This document shows positions 40,684 through 48,651 of a stretch of 57,330 nucleotides of DNA, piece by piece (the stretch's first letter is position 1; each line of letters opens with the position of its first letter). The position numbers were made by a program, and so were the translations under genes. Where the stretch lies: contig NZ_AWZR01000001.1 of NCBI RefSeq assembly GCF_000472505.1, positions 120,362 through 177,691 on the forward strand, read 5' to 3'. This stretch comes from Luteimonas sp. J29 (GTDB taxonomy: Bacteria > Pseudomonadota > Gammaproteobacteria > Xanthomonadales > Xanthomonadaceae). Under the pieces are notes generated by a model, which was given only the letters and a program-made list of their open reading frames with translations, searched no databases and was not told the origin of the DNA.

Positions 40684-43600
40684 TCAGGCGTCGATCCGCA
40701 CCGGCTCGTGCGCCGCGGGCCGGGGCGCATGCGACACCAGCGGCCGGTTGGCCAGCTTGCGCAGCGCCACGTAGAACACCGGGGTGAGGAACAGGCCGAA
40801 CGCGGTCACGCCCAGCATCCCGGCGAACACGGTCACGCCCGTGGCCGAGCGGACCTCGGCGCCCGCGCCGGAGGACAGCACCAGCGGCACCGTGCCGGCG
40901 ATGAACGCCACCGAGGTCATGATGATCGGGCGCAGCCGCAGCCGGCAGGCTTCGAGCGCCGCTTCGACGATGCCCTTGCCCTGCAGCTCGAGCTCGCGCG
41001 CGAACTCGACGATCAGGATCGCGTTCTTGCACGCCAGGCCCATCAGCACCACCAGTCCGACCTGCACGAACACGTTGTTGTCGCCGCCGGTGAGCCAGAC
41101 CCCGACCAGCGCCGAGAGCATCGTCATCGGCACGATCAGGATCACCGCCAGCGGCAGCGTCCAGCTCTCGTACAGCGCCGCGAGCACCAGGAAGGCGAGC
41201 AGCACCGCGAGCGGGAACACCACCAGCGACGCGCGGCCCTGGGTGGCCTGCTGGTAGCTCAGGTCGCTCCATTCGATCGCCATGCCCGGCGGCAGCACCT
41301 GGGCGGCGAGCGCCGTCACCTGCGCCATCGCCTGGCCCGAGGACAGCACCCGCGGGTCGGACTCGCCGAGCAGGTCCGCGGCCGGATAGCCGTTGAAGCG
41401 GATCACCGGGTCGGGGCCGTAGGCCTGGCGGATGTCGACCATCGAACCGATCGGCACCATGTCGCCGGCGGCGTTGCGCGTGCGCAGGTTGGCGATGTCC
41501 TCGACCTGGTCGCGGAACGGCCCGTCGGCCTGCGCGATCACCTGCCAGGTGCGGCCGAACAGGTTGAAGTCGTTGACGTAGGCCGAACCCAGGTAGGTCT
41601 GCAGGGTCTCGAACAGTTCGGTCAGCGGAACGCCCTGGGCCTTGGCCTTGACCCGGTCCACCACGGCGTCGAGCTGGGGCACGTTGGCCTGGTAGCTGGT
41701 GATCGGGTAGCCCAGCCCCGGCGCCTGCGCGGCCGCGCCCTGGAACGCCTGCACCGCCTCCTGCAGCGCGCCGTAGCCCAGCCGGGTGCGGTCCTCGACG
41801 AACAGCGACCAGCCCGATCCGTTGCCCAGCCCCTGGATCGGCGGCGGCATGAAGGCGAAGGTGAAGCCGTCCTGGATCTCGCCCAGCCTCTGGTTGAGCT
41901 CGGCGGTGATCTCCTCGGCGCTGCGCGAGCGCTCCGAGAACGGCGCCAGGGTGAAGAACACCACGCCATTGTTGGGCGTATTGGTGAACTGCAGCGGGTT
42001 CAGGCCCGGGAACGCGACCTCGTTGCGGATGCCGTCGATCTCCCCGGCGATCGCCGCCATGCGCTTCATCACCGCGTCGGTGCGCTCGATCGAGGCGCCC
42101 TCGGGCATCTTCACGCCGGCGATCAGGTACAGCTTGTCCTGCACCGGGATGAAGCCCGCCGGCACGGCATTGAACATCACCGCCGCGCCCGCCAGCAGCA
42201 CCAGGTAGACCACGAACACCGCGCCGCGCCGTCCGAGCGCGCGCCCCACCGCGCCTTCGTAGCGCTGCGAGCTGCGCTGGAAGAAGCGGTTGAACGGGCG
42301 GAAGATCCAGCCGAACAGGCGTTCGATCACGCGCGTGGGCGCGTCCCTGGCGGCGTCGCGGGGCCTGAGCAGCTTGGCCGCCAGCGCCGGCGACAGGGTC
42401 AGCGAGTTGATCGCCGAGATCACCGTGGAGATCGCGATGGTGACGGCGAACTGCTTGTAGAACTGGCCGGTGACGCCGTCGAGGAAGGCCATCGGCACGA
42501 ACACCGCGCACAGCACCAGGGCGATGGCGATGATCGGCCCGGACACCTCGCGCATCGCCAGGTGGGCCGCTTCCACCGGACTGGCGCCTTCCTCGATGTG
42601 GCGCTCGACGTTCTCCACCACCACGATGGCGTCGTCCACCACGATGCCGATCGCCAGCACCAGGCCGAACAGGGTCAGGGTGTTGATCGAGTAACCCAGC
42701 ACGTACAGCACGGCGAACGTGCCGACCACCGACACCGGCACCGCCAGCAGCGGGATGATCGAGGCGCGCCAGGTCTGCAGGAACAGGATCACCACCAGCA
42801 CCACCAGCAGGGTGGCCTCGAGCAGCGTGCTGATCACCGACTTGATCGAATCGCGCACGAAGATCGTCGTGTCGTAGATCGACTGGATCTCGACGCCGGG
42901 GGGCAGCCGCGGGCGCAGTTCGTCCATCTTGGCCACCACCGCGTCGCGGATCTGCAGCGCGTTGGCGCCCGGTGCCTGGAAGATGCCGATCGCCGCCGCG
43001 TTCTTGCCGTCCAGGCGCGCGCGCAGGGTGTAGTCGCCCGCGGCCAGTTCGATCCGGGCCACGTCGCGCAGGCGCACGATCTCGCCGTCGGCGCCGGCCT
43101 CGAGCACGATGTCGCCGAACTCCTCGACGCTCTCCAGGCGCCCGCGCGCGTTGATCGGCAGCAGGAAGTCGCTGCCGTTGGCCATCGGCTCGGCGCCGAG
43201 CTGGCCGGCCGAGACCTGCACGTTCTGCTCGCGCACCGCGCGCAGCACGTCGCCGGCGGTGAGCCCGCGCGCGGCCACCCGGTCGGGGTCGAGCCAGATC
43301 CGCATCGCGTAGTCGCCGCCGCCGAACAGCTGCGCGTCGCCGACGCCGTCGATGCGCGCCAGCTCGTCGCGCACGTGCAGGCGCATGTAGTTGCGCAGGT
43401 ACAGCGAGTCGTAGCGGCCGTCCTCGGAGGTCAGGTGGACGACCATCAGGAACACCGGCGACTGCTTCTGGGTGGTCACGCCCTGGCGGCGCACGTCCTC
43501 TGGCAGGCGCGCCAGCGCCTGCGACACGCGGTTCTGAACCTTCACCGTCGCGTCGTCCGGATCGGTTCCGGGACGGAAGGTGACGGTGAGCTGCAGCACG

Positions 43601-43863
43601 CCGTCGGAGCCGGCGACGGACTTGATGTACATCATGTCCTCGACGCCGGTGATCGCCTCCTCCAGCGGCGTGGCCACGGTCTCGGCGATTTCCTTGGGAT
43701 TGGCGCCGGGATACACGGTGCGCACCACCACCGAGGGCGGCACCACCTCCGGGTATTCGCCGATCGGCAGCAGCGGGATCGAGATCAGGCCGGCGGCGAA
43801 GATCACGATCGACAGCACCGCGGCGAAGATGGGTCGGTCGATGAAGAACCTGGAGAAGTCCAT
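40684..43863 (-). CDS. RND multidrug efflux permease, MexF/OqxB-like
   Basis: A 1059-residue inner-membrane proton/drug antiporter of the HAE1 family. It opens DFSRFFIDRPIFAAVLS and continues GEYPEVVPPSVVVRTVYPGANP in two parts, closely resembling MexF rather than AcrB. Helix 4 carries the proton-relay pair in GIVVDDAIVVVENV. The two large periplasmic loops and 12 helices fit the family length. It should assemble with the adaptor (44055-45260) and the outer-membrane factor. A strong intrinsic terminator separates it from the adaptor gene (see 43916-43978). Confidence 0.95.
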   Translation of the reverse strand: MDFSRFFIDRPIFAAVLSIVIFAAGLISIPLLPIGEYPEVVPPSVVVRTVYPGANPKEIAETVATPLEEAITGVEDMMYIKSVAGSDGVLQLTVTFRPGTDPDDATVKVQNRVSQALARLPEDVRRQGVTTQKQSPVFLMVVHLTSEDGRYDSLYLRNYMRLHVRDELARIDGVGDAQLFGGGDYAMRIWLDPDRVAARGLTAGDVLRAVREQNVQVSAGQLGAEPMANGSDFLLPINARGRLESVEEFGDIVLEAGADGEIVRLRDVARIELAAGDYTLRARLDGKNAAAIGIFQAPGANALQIRDAVVAKMDELRPRLPPGVEIQSIYDTTIFVRDSIKSVISTLLEATLLVVLVVILFLQTWRASIIPLLAVPVSVVGTFAVLYVLGYSINTLTLFGLVLAIGIVVDDAIVVVENVERHIEEGASPVEAAHLAMREVSGPIIAIALVLCAVFVPMAFLDGVTGQFYKQFAVTIAISTVISAINSLTLSPALAAKLLRPRDAARDAPTRVIERLFGWIFRPFNRFFQRSSQRYEGAVGRALGRRGAVFVVYLVLLAGAAVMFNAVPAGFIPVQDKLYLIAGVKMPEGASIERTDAVMKRMAAIAGEIDGIRNEVAFPGLNPLQFTNTPNNGVVFFTLAPFSERSRSAEEITAELNQRLGEIQDGFTFAFMPPPIQGLGNGSGWSLFVEDRTRLGYGALQEAVQAFQGAAAQAPGLGYPITSYQANVPQLDAVVDRVKAKAQGVPLTELFETLQTYLGSAYVNDFNLFGRTWQVIAQADGPFRDQVEDIANLRTRNAAGDMVPIGSMVDIRQAYGPDPVIRFNGYPAADLLGESDPRVLSSGQAMAQVTALAAQVLPPGMAIEWSDLSYQQATQGRASLVVFPLAVLLAFLVLAALYESWTLPLAVILIVPMTMLSALVGVWLTGGDNNVFVQVGLVVLMGLACKNAILIVEFARELELQGKGIVEAALEACRLRLRPIIMTSVAFIAGTVPLVLSSGAGAEVRSATGVTVFAGMLGVTAFGLFLTPVFYVALRKLANRPLVSHAPRPAAHEPVRIDA

Positions 43864-43915
43864 GGGGGGAAGTCCTTGCGGCGGTCGCCGCGATCGCCGC
43901 GCATGCGCGGCATGG

Positions 43916-43978
43916 AAGAAAAAACCCGGCCCGGCGGCCTCCCCGCAGAGGGAGGGAACGGGGAGACCGCCAGCCGGG
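43916..43978 (-). terminator. Intrinsic terminator between the adaptor and pump genes
   Basis: On the minus strand a long G+C-rich stem pairs 43925-43930, 43933-43937 and 43939-43944 with 43973-43978, 43967-43971 and 43960-43965, with small bulges. It is followed directly by six Ts and further pyrimidines (complement of 43916-43924). It lies 77 bases after the adaptor stop and 53 bases before the pump start, inside what should be one operon, so it may act as an attenuator or lower pump expression. Confidence 0.75.
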
Positions 43979-44054
43979 CGGGCCGCGGGGGAGGGACGGC
44001 CCGTTGGGGAAAGCTGCCGCCGGGCCGCCGGCCCGGCGGCCCGGCGCTACGGCA

Positions 44055-45260
44055 TCAGCGCGCGGCCTGCCGGCCCGCGTCGGCGGTGGCGTCGGCCGCC
44101 TCCGGGGGCGAGGCCATCGCCACTTCCCTCGGCGCGACCGGCATGCCGGGCATGAACACCCGCTGCACGCCGCTGACGATCACGCGGTCTTCGGTCGAGA
44201 GCCCCGAATGCACCACGCGCAGGCCGTCGATCACGCGGCCAAGCTCGACGTCGCGGCGCTGGGCGGTGTTGTCCTCGCCCAGCACGTAGACGTACTTGCG
44301 GTCCTGGTCGGTGAGCACGGCCTTGTCGTCGACCAGCAGCGCCGTTGTCTCGCGCGCGTCCTCGAGCTGGACCCGGGCGAACAGGCCCGGGGTGAACAGC
44401 CCGTCGGGATTGCGCAGGACCGCGCGCGCGCGGATCGTGCCGGTGGCCGGATCGACGCGGTTGTCGATGAAGTCGAGCGTGCCCTCGTGCGGCAGGCCCT
44501 CCTCGCCGGCCAGGCCGACGCGCACCTTGCGCTCGCCGTCGCCGCGGCCGGCCGCCGCGTTGCGGCTGTAGCGCAGCCAGGTCTGTTCGTCGGCCTCGAA
44601 GTACACGTGCACCGGGTCCTGCGAGACCACCGTCGTAAGCACGGTGGCATCGGCCTGGGCGAGGTTGCCGACCGTCACCATGGCGCGGCCGGCGCGGCCG
44701 TCGACCGGGGCACGCACCTGGGTGAACTCCAGGTCCAGGCGCGCCGCGGCGACCGCGGCCTCGGCCGCGCGCACCGCGGCGTTGCCCTGGGCGCTGGCGG
44801 CGCTGCGGGTCTCGAACTCCTCGCGCGAGATCGCGCGCGCCTCGACCAGCGCGCGGGCGCGCTCGTCCTGGGCCGCGGCCAGGCGCGCTTCGCTGCGCGC
44901 CCGTGCCAGTTCGGCCTCGGCGCGGGCGAGCGCGGCGCGGTAGGGGCGCGGGTCGATCTCGAACAGCAGGTCGCCCTTGCGCACCAGCTGGCCTTCCTCG
45001 AAGGCCACGCGCTGCACGTACCCGCTCACCCGCGGGCGCAGCTCGACCGTCTCGACCGCGACCACGCGGCCGGTGAAGTCGTCCCACTGGCGTACCTCGC
45101 GTTCGAGCACGCGGGCCACGCTCACCTCGGGGGCGGGCATCGTCTCGGCGCCGTCGGAGGCGCTGGAACTGCAGGCGGTGGCGAGCGCCGCGGCCAGCAG
45201 CAGCGGCAACAGGCGCGCGACGCGCCGTGCGGGGGAGGGGAATCGTCGGTCAGTATTCAT
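44055..45260 (-). CDS. RND efflux periplasmic adaptor, MexE-like lipoprotein
   Basis: A 401-residue membrane-fusion protein with a lipoprotein signal peptide (LATAC, Cys about 30). The lipoyl half-motif VELRPRVSGYVQRVAFEEGQ (limited here) is followed by a coiled-coil hairpin rich in Ala/Arg/Glu (about 105-165), the second half-motif FTQVRAPVDGRAG, and the beta-barrel and membrane-proximal domains. It links the pump to the outer-membrane channel. Its start overlaps the end of the upstream SDR gene by 11 bases. Confidence 0.93.
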   Translation of the reverse strand: MNTDRRFPSPARRVARLLPLLLAAALATACSSSASDGAETMPAPEVSVARVLEREVRQWDDFTGRVVAVETVELRPRVSGYVQRVAFEEGQLVRKGDLLFEIDPRPYRAALARAEAELARARSEARLAAAQDERARALVEARAISREEFETRSAASAQGNAAVRAAEAAVAAARLDLEFTQVRAPVDGRAGRAMVTVGNLAQADATVLTTVVSQDPVHVYFEADEQTWLRYSRNAAAGRGDGERKVRVGLAGEEGLPHEGTLDFIDNRVDPATGTIRARAVLRNPDGLFTPGLFARVQLEDARETTALLVDDKAVLTDQDRKYVYVLGEDNTAQRRDVELGRVIDGLRVVHSGLSTEDRVIVSGVQRVFMPGMPVAPREVAMASPPEAADATADAGRQAAR

Positions 45261-46107
45261 CGTGGACACTTCCTGGTGACGTGGGGGAGGCGATGGCATC
45301 GAGCAGCGCCCGCGCCGAACGCATGTGCCGCGCGGGCAGCACGTCGCCGGCGGTGGTGCGGTGCGCGCGGATGCCGTGGAACGATGCGGCGGCGGCGGGC
45401 GTGCCGGCAATGACTGCGGAAGTCATTTCGCCGGCGTAGTCGTGGATCGGCGCCGGACACTGGTGGCGCGCTTCGTCGAGCATCGCCAGCGCGCGACGCC
45501 CAAGTGCCAGCGCCGCGGGCGAATCGGCCGCGACCGGCGCGTCCATCGACAGCAGCTGCACGCGCTGGCCCTCGCGCCCTGCTTCCTCGTGCAGCACGCG
45601 CGCCATCATCCGCAGTGCCGCGGCCGCGATCGAGCAGTGGCCGTAGCCGGCCCACGGATAGCGTCCGCCGGGCCCGCCGATCAGCACGTAGCCCGCGCTG
45701 CCTTCGGCCAGCAGCGGCAACAGGTGGCGCGCGGCGAACAGGTGCGGCAGCAGGTCCTGGTCGAGCGTGCGCTGCAGGACCTCGGCCGGTTCGTCGATCA
45801 GGCGCCCGCACGGATGCGAGCCGGCCAGGCTGGCGACGACGCCGTCGACGACGAGGCCCGGCGTCCGCAGCCGTCGCGCCAGCGCGGCCGCGTCGGCGTC
45901 GCTGGCGACGGGGGCGAGCAGCGCGCGCAGGCGGCCCTGTGGATGGCGGCCGGACAGCGCTTGGCGGGTGGCGTCGTCCATGCCCACGGCCAGCACCGCG
46001 CGGCCGGCGGCCAGCGCCGCCTCGACCACGCCGCGGCCGGCGGCGCTGCCGGCGCCGAGCACGACCAGGGCGCGACCCATTGTCCCGGAATCAATTATCC
46101 CGCTCAT
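45250..46107 (-). CDS. Degenerate SDR-fold protein at the head of the efflux operon
   Basis: A 285-residue Rossmann-fold protein with a nucleotide-binding loop GAGSAAGRG (18-26) but no classical SDR active site. The Y-x-x-x-K region reads YGHCSI, with Y155 followed by Ser at the Lys position. The catalytic-serine strand reads VLIGGPGG, and the NNAG segment is VASLAGS. It may bind a dinucleotide without standard oxidoreductase chemistry, acting as a sensor or a divergent enzyme. The start overlaps the upstream small gene in an ATGA, and the stop lies inside the adaptor gene. An ATG at 46080 is an alternative start. Confidence 0.75.
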   Translation of the reverse strand: MSGIIDSGTMGRALVVLGAGSAAGRGVVEAALAAGRAVLAVGMDDATRQALSGRHPQGRLRALLAPVASDADAAALARRLRTPGLVVDGVVASLAGSHPCGRLIDEPAEVLQRTLDQDLLPHLFAARHLLPLLAEGSAGYVLIGGPGGRYPWAGYGHCSIAAAALRMMARVLHEEAGREGQRVQLLSMDAPVAADSPAALALGRRALAMLDEARHQCPAPIHDYAGEMTSAVIAGTPAAAASFHGIRAHRTTAGDVLPARHMRSARALLDAIASPTSPGSVHDEY

Positions 46108-46349
46108 GGGAATGTTTCTCCCGTCAGAGGGATGTCTTCGACCCTGCAGGCCGCCGCGAACACCCGATCGACCAGCCACAGCACGCCCGGCAACAGGGCC
46201 AGGGTGAGGGCTGCGCCAAGCAGCCAGCTCCAGCCGGCGCCAACAGCAAACCATTGATCGATAAGGAGTGCGCTCAGGGCCAACAGGTCCACGGCCAGCA
46301 GCATGGCGAGGCTGGCGCGGGAGAGCTGGCGGTGCGGGACGGCGGGCAT
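46104..46349 (-). CDS. Small two-helix membrane protein leading the efflux operon
   Basis: A predicted 81-residue protein with two hydrophobic segments (SLAMLLAVDLLALSALLI and WLLGAALTLALLPGVLWLV) and charged ends. I do not recognise it. Its stop overlaps the start of the SDR-fold gene in an ATGA, which supports translation as the first gene of the operon. The start is uncertain: a GTG at 46388 would add 13 residues. It could be a small pump accessory protein by position only. Confidence 0.55.
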   Translation of the reverse strand: MPAVPHRQLSRASLAMLLAVDLLALSALLIDQWFAVGAGWSWLLGAALTLALLPGVLWLVDRVFAAACRVEDIPLTGETFP

Positions 46350-46400
46350 GGCAGCGGTCCGTCGGTGGGGATGGCGCACATCCTGCACCTCGAATCAGGA

Positions 46401-46421
46401 CTTGATTAGTCCCCAATCAAG
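46401..46421. promoter_or_regulatory. LysR-type operator palindrome
   Basis: cttgatt (46401-46407) and aatcaag (46415-46421) form a perfect 7-bp inverted repeat with a 7-base spacer, containing the T-N11-A core typical of LysR-type sites. A further half-site aatca lies at 46393-46397. It sits between the regulator gene and the divergent efflux operon, so it is the likely binding site of the regulator at 46476. Confidence 0.7.
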
Positions 46422-46430
46422 GGAATAATT
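46402..46430 (+). promoter_or_regulatory. Possible promoter of the LysR gene
   Basis: TTGATT (46402-46407) and ATAATT (46425-46430) are spaced by 17 bases and resemble sigma-70 boxes. The -35 box is inside the left arm of the palindrome, which would allow autorepression. Confidence 0.5.
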
Positions 46431-46475
46431 GTCCAGCAGGCGGGCCAATCAACAAACACACCCAGGGAGGCGGCG

Positions 46476-47522
46476 ATGACCGCGATGACCCACGATCTCA
46501 ACGAGACCCTGATCTTCGTGAAGGTGGTCGAGCACGGCAGCTTCATCGGCGCCGCCCGCTCGCTGCGCCTGCCCAAGACCACGGTCAGCCGCAAGGTGCA
46601 GGAACTGGAGTCGCGCCTGGGCGCGCAGCTGCTCCATCGCACCACGCGCAAGCTCGGCCTCACCGAGGCCGGCAGCGTCTACTACGAACATTCGCAGCGC
46701 ATCGCGCGCGACCTGATCGAGGCCGAGAGCGCGGTCGGCCAGCTCCAGGCCGGGCCGCGCGGCTGGCTGCGCTTCACCGCGCCGTACTCGATCGGCATCG
46801 ACAAGATCGCGCCGCTGCTGGGCGAGTTCCACATGCGCCACCCGGAGGTGCGGGTGGAAATGACGCTGTCGAACGAACCGGTGGACCTGATCGCCACCGA
46901 GATCGACCTGGCGTTGCGGCTCGGGCCGCTGCCCGACTCGAGCCTGGTCGCGCGCCGGCTCGGCACCATCCGCACCCAGGTGTTCGCGGCCACCTCGTAC
47001 GTCGAGCGCCACGGCGAGCCGCTGCATCCGGACGAACTGCAGTACCACCGCACGCTCGCCATGCACAAGCACCGCCACGGCAACGGCTACGCGTGGACGC
47101 TCGACGACGGCAGCGGCCAGCGCCAGTTCCCGATCAACCCGATCCTGGTCGCCAACGACCCGGCCGCGCTCAAGGGCGCGCTGCTGTGCGGCGAAGGGCT
47201 GGTGATCGGCGCCGACGTGATGGTCAAGCAGGCGGTGGAACTGGGCAAGGTCAAGCGCGTGCTCGCCGGCTGGGTCGGCCCCGAGTACGAGTTCAACGCG
47301 GTGTTCCCGCGCGGGCACGGCCAATCGCCGAAGGTGCGCGCCTTCATCGACTTCCTGCTCGAGCGGCTCAACCTCGAGATCGACTACATGAGCGAGCACT
47401 GCCCGCTGCTGGCCGGACGCTGCGGCAAGGACGCGGCGCAGGCGAACGGGGCCGCGGCCGACCGCGCGGCCGAGGACATCGCCGCCGGCAAGCGCATCCT
47501 CGAGACCGTCACCGCGGACTGA
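46476..47522 (+). CDS. LysR-family transcriptional regulator of the efflux locus
   Basis: A 348-residue LysR regulator with an N-terminal winged helix-turn-helix (FIGAARSLRLPKTTVSRKVQ split, about 24-43; LLHRTTRKLGLTEAG) and a periplasmic-binding-protein-like effector domain (about 95-305). A C-terminal tail of about 40 Ala/Asp-rich residues is longer than usual. It belongs to the CrgA/AaeR-like branch by its opening. Divergent placement from a MexEF-OprN-type operon, with a palindrome between, suggests it controls that operon as MexT does in Pseudomonas. The start follows gggagg. Confidence 0.9.
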   Translation: MTAMTHDLNETLIFVKVVEHGSFIGAARSLRLPKTTVSRKVQELESRLGAQLLHRTTRKLGLTEAGSVYYEHSQRIARDLIEAESAVGQLQAGPRGWLRFTAPYSIGIDKIAPLLGEFHMRHPEVRVEMTLSNEPVDLIATEIDLALRLGPLPDSSLVARRLGTIRTQVFAATSYVERHGEPLHPDELQYHRTLAMHKHRHGNGYAWTLDDGSGQRQFPINPILVANDPAALKGALLCGEGLVIGADVMVKQAVELGKVKRVLAGWVGPEYEFNAVFPRGHGQSPKVRAFIDFLLERLNLEIDYMSEHCPLLAGRCGKDAAQANGAAADRAAEDIAAGKRILETVTAD

Positions 47523-47543
47523 CGGGAGGCGCGGCGGCCGCGG

Positions 47544-48521
47544 TCAGCCGCGCAGCAGCACCTTGCCGCCGCGGCCCGGGCGCTGGCTCGCCGCGGCGGC
47601 CTCGGCCACCTGCTCCAGGTCGTAGATCGCGTCGACGGGCAGGCGCAGCTGCCCGTCGAGCGCGCGCTGGACCAGTTCCGCGAACAGCGCGCGCTTGCGC
47701 TCGGCCGGCATCTCGCGGCTGGCCTTGCTGCCCCAGAACCCGCGCACCTGCACGTCGCGGAAGATCACGTCGCCGGGCGGCACGTGCATGGGTTCGCCGC
47801 CCATCGCGCCGAACGACACCAGCACGCCGCCATGGCCGAGCAGGCCGCACAGGTCGGCGCTGGCGCGCCCGCCGACCGAATCCACCGCGGCGCGCGCGCC
47901 GTCCGCGCCGAGGCGCTCGCGTGCCGCGTCGCGCCAGCCGTCGGACTGCGTGCACAGCACGTCCTCCACCCCCAGCGCCGCCAGTTCGGCGACGCCTTCC
48001 TCGCGCCGCACCAGGCTGAGCACGCGCACGCCGCGCGCGGCGGCCAGCATCGCCAGGGTCTTGCCGACCGCGCCGTTGGCCGCGTTCTGCACGATCCACT
48101 GGCCCGGTCCGACCGCCAGCGATTCGAGCAGCATCAGCGCGCTCAGCGGCATCGCGACCAGCTGCGCGGCCAGTTCGTCCGGCATGGCGTCGGGCACCGG
48201 CACCAGCGCGCGCGCGTCGGCGACGAAGTATTCCGCCCAGGTGCCGCGCGCCGACGCGGCGGTCACCCGCTGCCCCGGCGCAAAGCCCTCCACGCCCTCG
48301 CCGATCGCGTCGACCACGCCACAGCCTTCGCTGCCGCCGATCGCCGGCAGCGTCGGTTTCCACCCGTACTGCCCACGGATGGTGAACAGGTCGTGGTTGT
48401 GGATCGGCGCCAGCCGCATGCGCACGCGCACCTCGCCCTTGCCGGGCTCCGGCACCGGGCTGTCGCCGGGCGCCAGGACCTCGGCCGGATCGCCGAAACG
48501 TGCGTGGATCGCGCTGCGCAT
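47544..48521 (-). CDS. Medium-chain reductase, enoyl-reductase/quinone-oxidoreductase type (MexS-like position)
   Basis: A 325-residue NADPH-dependent medium-chain dehydrogenase/reductase without structural or catalytic zinc cysteines. The segments RGQYGWKPTLPAIGGSEG and NAANGAVGKTLA match the 2-enoyl-thioester-reductase (ETR/MECR) branch, with the conserved Tyr in GQYG. MexS of Pseudomonas, which lies beside MexT and the mexEF-oprN operon, is from the same branch. It is convergent with the LysR gene, 21 bases apart. A role in removing a reactive electrophile that activates the regulator is plausible by analogy. Confidence 0.87.
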   Translation of the reverse strand: MRSAIHARFGDPAEVLAPGDSPVPEPGKGEVRVRMRLAPIHNHDLFTIRGQYGWKPTLPAIGGSEGCGVVDAIGEGVEGFAPGQRVTAASARGTWAEYFVADARALVPVPDAMPDELAAQLVAMPLSALMLLESLAVGPGQWIVQNAANGAVGKTLAMLAAARGVRVLSLVRREEGVAELAALGVEDVLCTQSDGWRDAARERLGADGARAAVDSVGGRASADLCGLLGHGGVLVSFGAMGGEPMHVPPGDVIFRDVQVRGFWGSKASREMPAERKRALFAELVQRALDGQLRLPVDAIYDLEQVAEAAAASQRPGRGGKVLLRG

Positions 48522-48651
48522 TCGATGCTCCCGTCTGGACCGGAGCGCCACGCTAGCGCAGCACGCGCCGCGATGCGAGTTCCACGAATCGACGCCGCGT
48601 GCACGCCGTGCATGCGACGGTCTTCCGTTCCCCGTCCACGGATACGCCGGC

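Noticed and set aside
39853..44289. 1400-residue plus-strand frame opposite the RND pump
   Set aside because: His/Arg/Gln-rich low-complexity translation, antisense to pump and SDR genes.
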